Shown here in pieces: positions 16,001 through 23,809 of a stretch of DNA of 24,862 bases. Position 1 is the first letter of the stretch, and every line of letters starts with the position of its first letter. Origin of the DNA: CAYUIS01 sp964444825. GTDB lineage: Bacteria > Chloroflexota > Anaerolineae > B4-G1. Made by a program: the position numbers and the translations under genes. Where the stretch lies: the NCBI GenBank assembly GCA_964444825.1, contig CAYUIS010000070.1, forward strand, positions 1-24,862. Direction: 5' to 3'. A model generated the notes under the pieces. The model made no database searches and was not told where the DNA came from. It worked only from the letters and a program-made list of their open reading frames with translations.

Positions 16001-16128
16001 TGATCGAGACGTTGTGCCAGGGCTGTGGTGCGTGCGTGGTGGCTTGCCCGAACAAAGCCAGCAATCAGACCGGGATTGAGGTGGGACAGGTGTATGGTAT
16101 GTTGGACGCGGTGACGATGGGCGAGTGA
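13084..16128 (+). CDS. hdrA: Double-module HdrA-like flavoprotein (1014 residues)
   Basis: HdrA carries the FAD that splits electron pairs in flavin-based bifurcation. This protein contains two HdrA modules. Module 1 (about 1-450) lacks the usual N-terminal domain. It has a Rossmann GAGIGG at 17-22, Cys61/Cys64 in the conserved CxxC position, and an inserted two-cluster ferredoxin (Cys119-122-125-129 and Cys166-169-172-176). At 457-590 an HdrA N-terminal-type domain appears (Cys463, Cys465, later Cys residues). Module 2 has a second Rossmann GGGLAG at 604-609 but no inserted ferredoxin. It ends with a two-cluster ferredoxin (Cys947-950-953-957 and Cys978-981-984-988). The ATG at 13084 follows GGAGG closely. 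Single HdrA proteins have about 650 residues. It most likely forms HdrABC with the preceding genes. Confidence 0.9.
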   Translation: MTDNNESSLNRSVLVVGAGIGGMQSALLLAEAGHKVYLLDSAPGIGGSMHLLDLTFPTNSCGLCLMLPGRAAYCPTIECDLHPNIEILPYAEVVGVEGQPGDFTVTVRHKPRYVRVDLCNNCGLCALACPVERPDRYEGELDNKRAIYRPPTRAIPPAYVIDMDYCTRCGKCVEVCPTSAVELEMQESQSQVNAGAIILSPGFEPFDARRKGEYGYGHYDNVLTSIQFERLVSISGSTGATILRPSDGQTPRRVAFIQCVGSRDDAIGCGYCSSVCCMYTAKQVAVAKQIQADLDVTVFFMDVRAHGKDFDEYFDRVEALPGVTYRRCMVSSVHQYQQTRNLRLDYVTEDGTPQDEDFDMVVLAVGFAPPLGYQQLGQVLGVELNPYGFCVADTFAPNESNRPGVLVSGAFREPKDIPETVVEASAVAASAACLVGPVSQLSPDETEERDVGEEWPRVGVFLCNCRGEIGEVVDLEALAAHARGLRDVVVVQSLDNACLASGMAQIGQAVREHELNRVVLAGCAARLYESAFDRMMREAGLNPGLLERVNLRGEIAWVHSGNGSSAAADRKARDLVEMGLASARLRKPVHPVVEEVTQRALVIGGGLAGMAAALSLSEMGYGVDLVERSAELGGQLRELRYTLVEEDDPPAFLSSLVERVEGDERIHIYREAQVEDVSGWAGQFQTTVALSNGEAGQTETLQHGVVIVATGGHEVTPSEYLYGQDQRVITQRELENKLADGEKVPSNVVMIQCVGSREPERPYCSRICCSKAVANGLKIKEQNPGANVFVLYREMRTYGFREDYYREARRKGVVFLRYELPDKPQVSGNGDGLSVKLKEPITGEDVVINAGMLVLSTGIEPNDSQALADVLGLSLDKNGFFQEEYPKMRPLDFERRGFFLCGLAHSPRAADETIAQAQGAAMRAATVLAKQNLYSLPTVASVNIKRCSACGLCVEVCPFGARVMEPGAHYAQVIETLCQGCGACVVACPNKASNQTGIEVGQVYGMLDAVTMGE

Positions 16129-16159
16129 CCAGGGGATGGAAGAACCGAGGAAACCGACT

Positions 16160-18916
16160 ATGGATCGAGACAAACCAGCAGCGCTGATCATCGGTGCTGG
16201 CATCGCGGGTATCCAGGCCGCGCTTGACATTGGCGATGCTGGCTATCCGGTTTATCTGGTCGAGCGGGAGCCCAGCGTGGGCGGGCGTATGGCCCAGTTG
16301 GACAAGACCTTCCCAACCCTGGACTGCTCCTCCTGCATCCTGACCCCCAAGATGGTGGATGTAGGTCGCCATCCGAACGTCAAACTGATGTCTTACGCTG
16401 AAGTCGTCTCCGTCCAGGGGGAGGTTGGGGCGTTTCAGGCAAAGGTGATGAAGAAGGCACGTTACGTGGATGTGGAGAGTTGCACCGGTTGCGGCGACTG
16501 TGTTTTGGTCTGTCCCATGGAGATCGTGAATCCTTTCGATCAGGGACTGAGTGCCTGCAGAGCGATTTATCGGCTGTTCCCGCAAGCGATTCCCGCGGCT
16601 TTCGTGATCGAGAAGCGCGGGCAGGCCCCTTGCCGGGATGCCTGTCCCATTGACCAGCGGGCGCAGGGGTACATTGCCCTTATTCGTGAGGGGCGCTTTG
16701 CTGATGCCTACCGCACCATCCGGGAAGATAATCCTTTCCCGTCCGTCTGTGGGCGGGTCTGCAACCACAAGTGTGAGGAGGCGTGCTCCCGAGGACAGTT
16801 TGACGAACCGGTCAGTATTATGAGATTGAAGCGATTCGTCGTCGACTGGGCGCTGGCGCATCCCGACGAAATCGAGATCCCCGTGCCAGAGGTGGAGGCG
16901 ACGGGGAAACGGGTGGCGGTGGTCGGTTCTGGCCCGGCTGGTCTCACCTGTGCCGAGGATCTGGTACTGAAGGGACATGCCGTGACCGTTTTTGAGGCGC
17001 TGCCGGTGGCAGGGGGGATGATGCGCGTGGGCATCCCGGCCTATCGGTTGCCCTATGACCTGTTGCAGAAGGAGATCGACGATATCCTGGCGCTGGGTGT
17101 TGAGCTCAAGCTGAACCACCGCGTGGACGACGTGGGGGCGCTCCTGGACGACGGCTACGATGCCGTCCTCGTCGCGGTGGGGGCGCATTGGGGTATGCGG
17201 ATTCCGATACCGGGTGTTGACTTGCCCCAGTCGCTCTCCGCGATCGACTTTTTGCGGGAGGCCAGCCTGGACCAGTATCCTGACCTGGCAGGCAAGCGGG
17301 TCATGGTGCTGGGCGGCGGTGACGTGGCGATGGATACGGCCTGCACGGCTTTGCGTATCGGCACGCAGCAGGCTGAGGCCAAGGGCGGCGCGCCCCCAGA
17401 GGTCCACACCGTCTATCGGCGCTCACGTTCCCAGGCACCGGCACAACCAGTCGAATTGCGCCAAGCCGAGGACGAGGGTGTGATCTTTGACTTTCTAGTC
17501 ACACCTGTGGAAATCCTTGACGATGACAACGGCAACGTTTGCGGCATGCGCTGCATCCGTATGGAGCTGGGGGAACCGGACGAAAGTGGGCGCCGTCGCC
17601 CCGTGCCTATCGAGGGCTCTGAGTTTGACATGCCCGGGGATGTCGTCCTCTTTGCCATAGGTGCCCGCCCTGACCTGCCTGGACTGCCGGAAGGGGTTGC
17701 GCGGAGGCGGGGAGATACGATCGTAGTGGATCCGGTGACGTTGGCGACCGACGTGCCAGGGTTCTTTGCTGCCGGAGACGCTGTGACAGGGATGGCAGTT
17801 GTGGTAGATGCTATCGCAGCCGGTCACCGGGCGGCGCGCTCGATAGATGCCTACCTGTGTGGCGAGACGCTGGAGGCGGAGCACCAGATTGAGGTGGCAG
17901 AGCTTGGCGACGAACAAGTGCGAGCGGAGGTGGCTTCCGGTAAGGCTTCCGATGCGCCGCGCCACGAGGCGTCACAGGAGCCCGTTGCCGAACGGGTGTG
18001 TGATTTCCGTGAAGTGTACGCTGGCTTCACCGAGGAGCAGGCCAGGGCAGAGGCGGCACGGTGCCTGGCTTGTGGTGTTTGCTCCGAGTGCAACCAGTGT
18101 GTCTATGTGTGTCAGAAGCACTGCATTGACCACACGATGCAGGAGGAGGTAGTCGATCTGGACGTGGCCGCCGTCATCGTCGCCACCGGCTACGACCTGA
18201 TGGATCCCTACATCAAGCCCGAATTCGGCTACGGGGTCTACCCGGAGGTGATGACGGGCATCGAGTTCGAGCGGCTCTCGTCCTCCTCTGGCCCCACGAT
18301 GGGCACGATCACCGTCAACGGCAAGGAGCCGAAGGACGTTGTGTTCATCAAGTGTGTGGGCTCCCGGGACCCTCATACCGGAGTACCCTATTGCTCTCGT
18401 TTCTGCTGTATGTACACGGCCAAGCACGCCCACCTGGTGCGGGACAAGATACCCGATGCTAACATCACCATCTTTTATATGGACGTGCGGGCCTTTGGTA
18501 AGGGCTACGAAGAGTTCTACGATCGGGTCAAGCACGAGCGGGTGACCTATCGGCGGGGTGAGCCCTCGGAGGTCTATCGACGGGGAGACAGGCTGGTCGT
18601 GCTGGCCGAGGATACGATGCTGGGCAGGCCCGTTGAGGTTGAGGCTGACCTGGTCGTGCTGGCGACGGCGGCCGTTCCGCGCGCTGATGTTAAGCACATG
18701 GCGGAGAAGCTGGGCATAGAGCTCTCCCCGGATGGTTTCTTCCAGGAGGAACACCCCAAACTCCGGCCGGTGGACACGCAGATAGATGGCATTTTCCTGG
18801 CGGGTTGTTGTCAGGGCCCGAAGGATATTCCCGACACAGTCGCCCAGGCAAAGGCAGCCGCTTCTTCAACGCTAAGGGTGCTGGCGCAGCGGGAGAGAAT
18901 GATACGTGGCGCGTGA
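16160..18916 (+). CDS. HdrA with inserted GltD/NfnB-like NAD(P)H oxidoreductase module
   Basis: This 918-residue protein is an HdrA interrupted by a complete GltD-type module. Residues 1-155 are HdrA: a Rossmann GAGIAG, CSSC at 56-59 and one [4Fe-4S] motif (Cys108-111-114-118). At about 156-640 comes a GltD/NfnB-like unit. It has a Cys-rich N-terminal part (Cys158, 162; Cys197-201-205-209), an FAD loop GSGPAG (256-261), and a nucleotide loop GGGDVAMD (385-392) followed by YRRSR, a pattern that in the family favours NADPH. It ends in a GDAVTG FAD motif and a Cys-rich cluster segment (Cys635 to 655). HdrA then resumes (GYDLMDPYIKPEFGYG, KCVGSRD, YCSRFCCMYTAKHA) to the end. The ATG at 16160 is preferred for GAGGA eight bases upstream; an ATG at 16136 is possible. 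It probably feeds NAD(P)H electrons into an Hdr complex. Confidence 0.9.
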   Translation: MDRDKPAALIIGAGIAGIQAALDIGDAGYPVYLVEREPSVGGRMAQLDKTFPTLDCSSCILTPKMVDVGRHPNVKLMSYAEVVSVQGEVGAFQAKVMKKARYVDVESCTGCGDCVLVCPMEIVNPFDQGLSACRAIYRLFPQAIPAAFVIEKRGQAPCRDACPIDQRAQGYIALIREGRFADAYRTIREDNPFPSVCGRVCNHKCEEACSRGQFDEPVSIMRLKRFVVDWALAHPDEIEIPVPEVEATGKRVAVVGSGPAGLTCAEDLVLKGHAVTVFEALPVAGGMMRVGIPAYRLPYDLLQKEIDDILALGVELKLNHRVDDVGALLDDGYDAVLVAVGAHWGMRIPIPGVDLPQSLSAIDFLREASLDQYPDLAGKRVMVLGGGDVAMDTACTALRIGTQQAEAKGGAPPEVHTVYRRSRSQAPAQPVELRQAEDEGVIFDFLVTPVEILDDDNGNVCGMRCIRMELGEPDESGRRRPVPIEGSEFDMPGDVVLFAIGARPDLPGLPEGVARRRGDTIVVDPVTLATDVPGFFAAGDAVTGMAVVVDAIAAGHRAARSIDAYLCGETLEAEHQIEVAELGDEQVRAEVASGKASDAPRHEASQEPVAERVCDFREVYAGFTEEQARAEAARCLACGVCSECNQCVYVCQKHCIDHTMQEEVVDLDVAAVIVATGYDLMDPYIKPEFGYGVYPEVMTGIEFERLSSSSGPTMGTITVNGKEPKDVVFIKCVGSRDPHTGVPYCSRFCCMYTAKHAHLVRDKIPDANITIFYMDVRAFGKGYEEFYDRVKHERVTYRRGEPSEVYRRGDRLVVLAEDTMLGRPVEVEADLVVLATAAVPRADVKHMAEKLGIELSPDGFFQEEHPKLRPVDTQIDGIFLAGCCQGPKDIPDTVAQAKAAASSTLRVLAQRERMIRGA

Positions 18917-18949
18917 GGCATAGCGCGCAATCGCAACTGGGAGGATGGC

Positions 18950-20065
18950 GTGAAGACACAACAGATGACAGAGCAGCTAGAGCTTTTCGGTTGCATCCAG
19001 TGCGGCAAGTGCACCGGCGGCTGTCCCGTAGCACGCAAGACGGCCCTGAACATCCGCAGCCTGATCTATCATATGCTGGTCGAGCCTGACTTGGAAGTGA
19101 AGGCCCACGAGGAGTTGTGGGATTGTACGTGCTGCTTTACCTGCGTCGAGCGCTGTCCCAAAGATGTGCGCCCGGCAGAGCTGATCATCGCGCTGCGGGG
19201 CCAACTGGTGGAGGGTGGGCGTATCCCGGAGACGATTGGGGCAGCCTTGATGGGCGTCTTCCGTCAGGGAAACCCTACGGGGATGGCGCGGGAGGATCGA
19301 GCGGCTTGGACCAACGGTACGGAGGTCAAGGCCGCTCAGCAGGGATGTGAGCTTTTGTACTTTGTCTGCTGCACTGCCTCCTATGACTTGAGGGTACAGC
19401 CGGTGGCACGGGCCCTGGTTAGGGCCTTCCGGGCGGCCGATCTGGATTTTGGCACGCTGGGCACCGAGGAGAGTTGCTGTGGCAACGAAGTGCGGCGTAT
19501 GGGGGAGATGGGCCTGTTCGAGATGCTGGTCGAGGAGAACGGGGAGTTGATCCGCAGCGTGGGCGCGAGTCGTTTGGTGACCACGTCTCCTCACTGCTTC
19601 AACACCTTCAAGAACGAGTATAGCCTGGATGGGATGGAGGTGTTGCACTATACGCAGCTTTTGGCTGGCTTGATCGAGGAGGGCCGCTTGAGTTTCTCCG
19701 GTGGGGTGGACAAAAAGGTAACCTACCACGACCCCTGTTTTTTGGGCAAGCAGAATCATGTCTATGATGAGCCGCGTGCGATCCTGCAGGCCATTCCTGG
19801 TGTCGAATTGGTCGAGATGGACCGTAGTCGCGAGCGCAGCCTGTGCTGTGAGGGAGGCGGCGGACGTATGTGGGCCGAGGGCACCAACCTGGAGGAACGC
19901 CTGGCTTTTCAGCGGGTTCAGGAAGCGGCGGACACAGGGGCCGAGGTCCTGGCTGTGGCTTGTCCCTTTTGCTTGCTGACGCTTGAGGATGCGGTCAAGG
20001 TCCAGGGATTGGACGAGCATTTGCAGGTAATGGATATTATGGAGCTGGTAGATCTGGCGCTTTAG
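18950..20065 (+). CDS. HdrC-HdrB fusion (HdrD-like iron-sulfur protein)
   Basis: This 371-residue protein joins an HdrC ferredoxin domain (Cys15-18-21-25 and Cys59-62-65-69) to two CCG domains, the architecture of HdrD, GlpC and related proteins. CCG domain 1 has Cys176-Cys177 but reads SPHC (Ser213, Cys216) where HdrB has CxxC, so one ligand is missing, as also happens in parts of the wider family. CCG domain 2 is complete, with Cys299-Cys300 (LCCEGGGG) and Cys338/Cys341 (CPFC). There is no membrane anchor. The GTG at 18950 has GGGAGG (18939-18944) at 5-base spacing. Following the HdrA-GltD gene, it could be that protein's partner, giving a soluble NAD(P)H-linked Hdr variant; the terminal acceptor is unknown. 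Confidence 0.9.
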   Translation: MKTQQMTEQLELFGCIQCGKCTGGCPVARKTALNIRSLIYHMLVEPDLEVKAHEELWDCTCCFTCVERCPKDVRPAELIIALRGQLVEGGRIPETIGAALMGVFRQGNPTGMAREDRAAWTNGTEVKAAQQGCELLYFVCCTASYDLRVQPVARALVRAFRAADLDFGTLGTEESCCGNEVRRMGEMGLFEMLVEENGELIRSVGASRLVTTSPHCFNTFKNEYSLDGMEVLHYTQLLAGLIEEGRLSFSGGVDKKVTYHDPCFLGKQNHVYDEPRAILQAIPGVELVEMDRSRERSLCCEGGGGRMWAEGTNLEERLAFQRVQEAADTGAEVLAVACPFCLLTLEDAVKVQGLDEHLQVMDIMELVDLAL

Positions 20066-20085
20066 ACGTAAAACGGAAAACGTCT
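20064..20085. repeat. A-rich imperfect palindrome after the hdrD-like gene
   Basis: AGACGT (20064-20069) and ACGTCT (20080-20085) pair across an A-rich loop, and the region continues TACGTTTCACG. It begins inside the stop codon and fills most of the 46-base gap. It resembles ACGTAAAACG-type dispersed repeats; a transcription signal is possible but there is no T-run. Confidence 0.35.
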
Positions 20086-20111
20086 TACGTTTCACGCATT
20101 GGGAAAAACAC

Positions 20112-21851
20112 ATGGAGCCAAAACCGCGCATCGGTGTATACGTCTGTCACTGTGGTATAAACATCGCCTCCACCGTCAATGTGAAGGAGGTGGCAGAGTT
20201 CGCGGGAACCCTGCCTGGCGTCGTCGTGTCACGCGACTACCTGTATATGTGCTCCGACCCTGGTCAGGGGCTGATTCAGCAGGACATTCAAGAAAAGGGG
20301 CTGAACAGGGTAGTGGTGGCGTCCTGCTCGCCCCGTATGCACGAACCTACCTTCCGGGCGGCGGCAGAGCAGGTGGGCCTGAACCCATACCTGGTGGAGA
20401 TGTCCAACATCCGCGAGCAGTGTTCGTGGGTTCACCGTGATCGGGAGGATGCCACGGAGAAGGCAAAGTGGCTCGTCGCCTCACTGGTGGCCAAGGCGGC
20501 GCTTCTGGAGCCGCTAGAGTCCCGAGAGGTCGGAGTCACGCCGGGCGCCGTTGTCGTCGGTGGAGGTGTCGCCGGGATGTCCGCTGCCCTCGATTTGGCC
20601 GGCGCTGGCTTCCCGACCTACCTGGTGGAGAGGAGCGATTCTCTAGGTGGGCGCGTGGCGGATCTGAACCGCGTCTTTCCAACCCTCGAGTCTGTGTCTG
20701 ACATGCTGGAGCCACTGATAGAACGGGTTCGGACCCATCCTAATATGACCGTTATGCTGAACGCCCGGATGACAGATGTGGAAGGCTACGTGGGCAATTT
20801 CGAGGTGACCGTTACAGGTTCCGGGCCTACGGAGGCTGAAGGCCCTGACCAACAACCCGGGACACGTCATTTGAAGGTGGGCTCCATCGTGATCGCCACT
20901 GGCTACGACGTCTTTGACCCGCGCCGAAAACCGGAGCTGGGCTACGGCCAGTACGCCAACGTTCTCACGTCCATGGAGCTGGAGCGGCGGCTGGTGGAAG
21001 GGGACTTGACCGTGAACGGCCGCTCGCCAAAGCGTGTGGCCTTTATTCAGTGCGTGGGCTCACGGGACAAACTGTTGGGCAATCCGTATTGCTCGCGCGT
21101 ATGCTGTATGTACACCGCCAAACAGTCCCGTCTGGTCAAGGAGCTCTTGCCTGACGCCGAAGTGACGGTCCTGTATATGGATGTGCGCACCTTTGGCAAG
21201 GGCGCGGAAGAGTTCTGGGATGAGGCCCGTGCGAAGGGAGTGCTCTACCGCAAAGGGAACATCTCAGAGATCTATCGGAAGTCAGGTGACGATGGGGATC
21301 GGGTCGTGCTTGCGGGAGAGGACACGTTGCTCGGCCAGCCCATTGACCTGGAAACGGACCTGGTGGTGCTGGCGGTGGGGATGGAGGCCCGCTCCGACAC
21401 AGCCGATCTCTCCACGCTGCTCAAGTTGCCGCGCTCGGCCGATGGGTTTTTCTTGGAGCTGCACCCCAAGCTGCGGCCCGTGGACACGGCGGTGGACGGT
21501 GTTTTCCTGGCGGGCTGTTGCCAGGGGCCAAAGGACATTCCCGATACCGTGGCCCAGGCCAAGGCGGCTGCTTCTTCAGCCCTGATTCCACTCCTGCGGG
21601 GTACAGTGCCGGTTGAATCCGCCACGGCGACCGTCGATTCGGAGGCGTGTGCCGGGTGCGGGATGTGCGTGGAGGTGTGCCCCTATGATGCACCGGCCCT
21701 CGACCCGCTGTGGGGCGTTTCGCGGATCAATGCCGTGTTGTGTAAGGGGTGTGGGGCTTGCGCCGTCACCTGTCCTTCTAAAGCGATTCGTTTGCAGCAG
21801 TTCACACCGGACCAGATTCTGGCCCAGGTGGATGCGCTGGTGGGGGTGTAA
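20112..21851 (+). CDS. hdrA: HdrA-like flavoprotein lacking the inserted ferredoxin and CxxC motif
   Basis: This 579-residue HdrA has the N-terminal domain with cluster cysteines Cys12, Cys14, Cys47 and Cys72. It has a Rossmann GGG at 150-152, CVGSRD and YCSRVCCMYTAKQ in the thioredoxin-reductase-like part, and a C-terminal two-cluster ferredoxin (Cys513-516-519-523 and Cys544-547-550-554). Two normal HdrA features are gone. The CxxC next to the flavin (CSxCILTPKM in its neighbour) reads FPTLESVSDMLEPL. The inserted ferredoxin between GNFEVTV and IVIATGYDVFD is cut to a short acidic loop of about 25 residues. It still should bind FAD but with fewer clusters. The ATG at 20112 has only a weak GGGA site. 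It lies 26 bases upstream of mvhD, so it is the likely MvhD partner. Confidence 0.9.
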   Translation: MEPKPRIGVYVCHCGINIASTVNVKEVAEFAGTLPGVVVSRDYLYMCSDPGQGLIQQDIQEKGLNRVVVASCSPRMHEPTFRAAAEQVGLNPYLVEMSNIREQCSWVHRDREDATEKAKWLVASLVAKAALLEPLESREVGVTPGAVVVGGGVAGMSAALDLAGAGFPTYLVERSDSLGGRVADLNRVFPTLESVSDMLEPLIERVRTHPNMTVMLNARMTDVEGYVGNFEVTVTGSGPTEAEGPDQQPGTRHLKVGSIVIATGYDVFDPRRKPELGYGQYANVLTSMELERRLVEGDLTVNGRSPKRVAFIQCVGSRDKLLGNPYCSRVCCMYTAKQSRLVKELLPDAEVTVLYMDVRTFGKGAEEFWDEARAKGVLYRKGNISEIYRKSGDDGDRVVLAGEDTLLGQPIDLETDLVVLAVGMEARSDTADLSTLLKLPRSADGFFLELHPKLRPVDTAVDGVFLAGCCQGPKDIPDTVAQAKAAASSALIPLLRGTVPVESATATVDSEACAGCGMCVEVCPYDAPALDPLWGVSRINAVLCKGCGACAVTCPSKAIRLQQFTPDQILAQVDALVGV

Positions 21852-21877
21852 CCCAGAAAATGGTACAAGGGGGCAAT

Positions 21878-22303
21878 ATGGCAGACAATTTCGAACCCAA
21901 GATCGTCGCCTTTCTGTGTAACTGGTGTACGTACACCGGAGCCGACCTGGCGGGCACGTCCCGCATTCAGTACCCGCCCAACGTGCGCATTATCCGGCTG
22001 ATGTGCTCCGGCTCGGTCGATCCCACCTACGTGCTCAAGCCACTTTTGGATGGGGCTGATGGTGTCCTCATCGGTGGCTGTCACCCCGGCGACTGTCACT
22101 ACCTGTCGGGCAACTATAAGGCCCGGCGGCGTATCATCGCGCTCAAAGAGATCCTCAAGGGCGCGGGCTACGACGAGGACCGGGTCTGGCTGCGCTGGGT
22201 AAGCGCCAGCGAGGGGCAGCGCTTTGCCGAGACGGTTACCCAGATGACCGAGGCGTTGAAGGAAAAAGGGCCGAACCCATTGCGCCAGCGGTGGGCCGTC
22301 TAG
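21878..22303 (+). CDS. mvhD: MvhD-like [2Fe-2S] electron transfer subunit
   Basis: This 141-residue protein is MvhD, which links HdrA to a hydrogenase, formate dehydrogenase or other input module. It starts with the classic PKIVAFLCNWCTYTGADLAG, and the five cysteines expected for its [2Fe-2S] site are present (Cys14, Cys17, Cys43, Cys68, Cys73; the last two in GCHPGDCHY). The ATG at 21878 is chosen because AAGGGGG (21867-21873) lies four bases upstream and the family starts here; an ATG at 21860 would add six residues and has no ribosome site. No hydrogenase large or small subunit is in the window, so its input partner must be encoded elsewhere or be the FdhB-like protein downstream. Confidence 0.95.
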   Translation: MADNFEPKIVAFLCNWCTYTGADLAGTSRIQYPPNVRIIRLMCSGSVDPTYVLKPLLDGADGVLIGGCHPGDCHYLSGNYKARRRIIALKEILKGAGYDEDRVWLRWVSASEGQRFAETVTQMTEALKEKGPNPLRQRWAV

Positions 22304-22321
22304 GCGGGCGGAGGAACAGCT

Positions 22322-23734
22322 TTGAACATCATTCTGGTGATTTTCGACTCGCTACGCAAGGACTGCGTGGGCGCTTATGGATCGCCTCCTTGGGGAAAGG
22401 TCCATACGCCGCACTTTGATGCTTTTGCCAAGGAATCGCTCGTTATGACGCAGGCTTTTCCCGAGTCGCTCCCTACGCTGCCGGCCCGACGTGCCATCTA
22501 CACCGGCCGGCGGGTATATCCATTCTACAATGGAGATTTCCGTCTGAAAGGCGACTTTGTCGGCGCCGCTGGCTGGGGGCCAATCCCTGAGGACCAGTCA
22601 ACCCTGGCCGAGGTGTTGCGCGAGGCGGGGTACCGCACCGGCTTGATCGCTGACGTCTACCACATGTTCAAACCGTCCAAGAATTTCTGGCGGGGTTTCG
22701 ATCAGTGGACCTTTCTGCGTGGCCAGGAAACGGACCCAGCACGTTCGGGACCACGGCTGACCCCCGAACAGATCGACTACTGGCTCCCCAAGGAGATGCT
22801 GGGTGAAGGTCGGGCAAGAGTTGAGTTCATCCAACAGTGTATTATGAATATCCACGACCGCAGGATGGAGGAGGACTATTTTGCCCCGCGAGTCCTCAAG
22901 GAAGCGGCGTTGTGGCTGGAGCAGAACCAGGATGCGGACAAGTTCTTCCTGACCGTCGAGTCGTTCGATCCGCACGAGCCGTGGCTGGTGCCCCCACACT
23001 ACCTCAAGATGTACTTGAAACAGGAGAGCCACGAACAGGTCGTCTCCGCCTACGAGGATTTACCTGACGTTGATGAGGCGCTGCTTGCCCGCACCCGTGC
23101 GAACTATAGCGGCGAGGTTACGATGTGCGACCGTTGGTTTGGCCACTTTATGGAGAGTATGCGTGTGCTCGGGTTGCTTGAAAACACCATGGTCATCCTT
23201 ACCTCCGATCACGGCCATTCCATTGGCGACGGGAACTATTTGGGGAAGCGGGGATACCCCTCGGCTCCTGATGTGTTTGAGGTGCCGCTGATGGTCCGGT
23301 TCCCGGAGGCGCAGCACGCTGGGAAAAAGAGCGGCGCATTCGTTCAACATCACGATATCACGGCGGCGATTCTAGAGGTCGCTGGTGTGGAGCCTCCTGT
23401 GGCGATCGACGGCATTTCGTTCCTGGAGGACGCTGCTGAAGGGGAGCCAGGTCGACGTGAGCACGTGACCGTGGGCTGGGGTTCCGCCGTCACTGTTGTT
23501 ACCAATAGGTGGTGGTTCAACGCCAAGGTTGACGGCACTGGTGTGCTTCTTCACGACCTGAAGGCTGGTCATCCCTTCGCCAGGAACGTCGCCGACGAGT
23601 TCCCTGACGTCGTGAACGATCTCTATGCCCGAGCAACAGAGGATGCTGGGGGAGATTATCCGGATTGGATCATTGAGCTGGCTACGAGCCAAGCTGACGC
23701 CCCTGGCTGTAGCGATCTAGTCGCAAGGGCCTAG
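22322..23734 (+). CDS. Alkaline phosphatase/sulfatase superfamily hydrolase with Thr nucleophile position
   Basis: This 470-residue soluble protein belongs to the sulfatase/alkaline phosphatase superfamily. Metal-ligand motifs are visible: FDSLRKD at 8-14 (Asp9), SDHGHSIGDG in the later core, and conserved FFLTVESFDPHEPW. The nucleophile motif normally reads C/S-x-P-x-R in formylglycine sulfatases; here it is Thr52-L-P-A-Arg56, followed by AIYTGR. Thr cannot be turned into formylglycine, so it is more likely a phosphatase or phosphodiesterase-like enzyme, or an atypical sulfatase. There is no signal peptide. The TTG at 22322 has GGAGG (22310-22314) with 7-base spacing, 18 bases after mvhD, so it is in the same transcription unit. 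Its link to the electron-transfer genes is unclear. Confidence 0.85.
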   Translation: MNIILVIFDSLRKDCVGAYGSPPWGKVHTPHFDAFAKESLVMTQAFPESLPTLPARRAIYTGRRVYPFYNGDFRLKGDFVGAAGWGPIPEDQSTLAEVLREAGYRTGLIADVYHMFKPSKNFWRGFDQWTFLRGQETDPARSGPRLTPEQIDYWLPKEMLGEGRARVEFIQQCIMNIHDRRMEEDYFAPRVLKEAALWLEQNQDADKFFLTVESFDPHEPWLVPPHYLKMYLKQESHEQVVSAYEDLPDVDEALLARTRANYSGEVTMCDRWFGHFMESMRVLGLLENTMVILTSDHGHSIGDGNYLGKRGYPSAPDVFEVPLMVRFPEAQHAGKKSGAFVQHHDITAAILEVAGVEPPVAIDGISFLEDAAEGEPGRREHVTVGWGSAVTVVTNRWWFNAKVDGTGVLLHDLKAGHPFARNVADEFPDVVNDLYARATEDAGGDYPDWIIELATSQADAPGCSDLVARA

Positions 23735-23809
23735 CCTGAGTACGAGTTGGTGGTGGGCGAGTGATGGCCGGACGGCTGACCGCTAATGGCTGATTGTTAA
23801 GGAGATGTG

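Noticed and set aside
15914..17407. A 497-codon open frame on the - strand opposite the HdrA genes
   Set aside because: It crosses the junction of two well-supported + strand genes, has no motif and no ribosome site, and is a GC-rich shadow.
18977..20131. A 384-codon open frame on the - strand opposite the HdrD-like gene
   Set aside because: It has no family resemblance; the + strand has clear iron-sulfur motifs throughout.
23735..23809. Repeated GGCTGA/GGCCGG stretch before the FdhB-like gene as a tandem repeat or promoter
   Set aside because: The units are degenerate and few, and no -35/-10 pair can be defended; only the AAGGAG ribosome site is clear.
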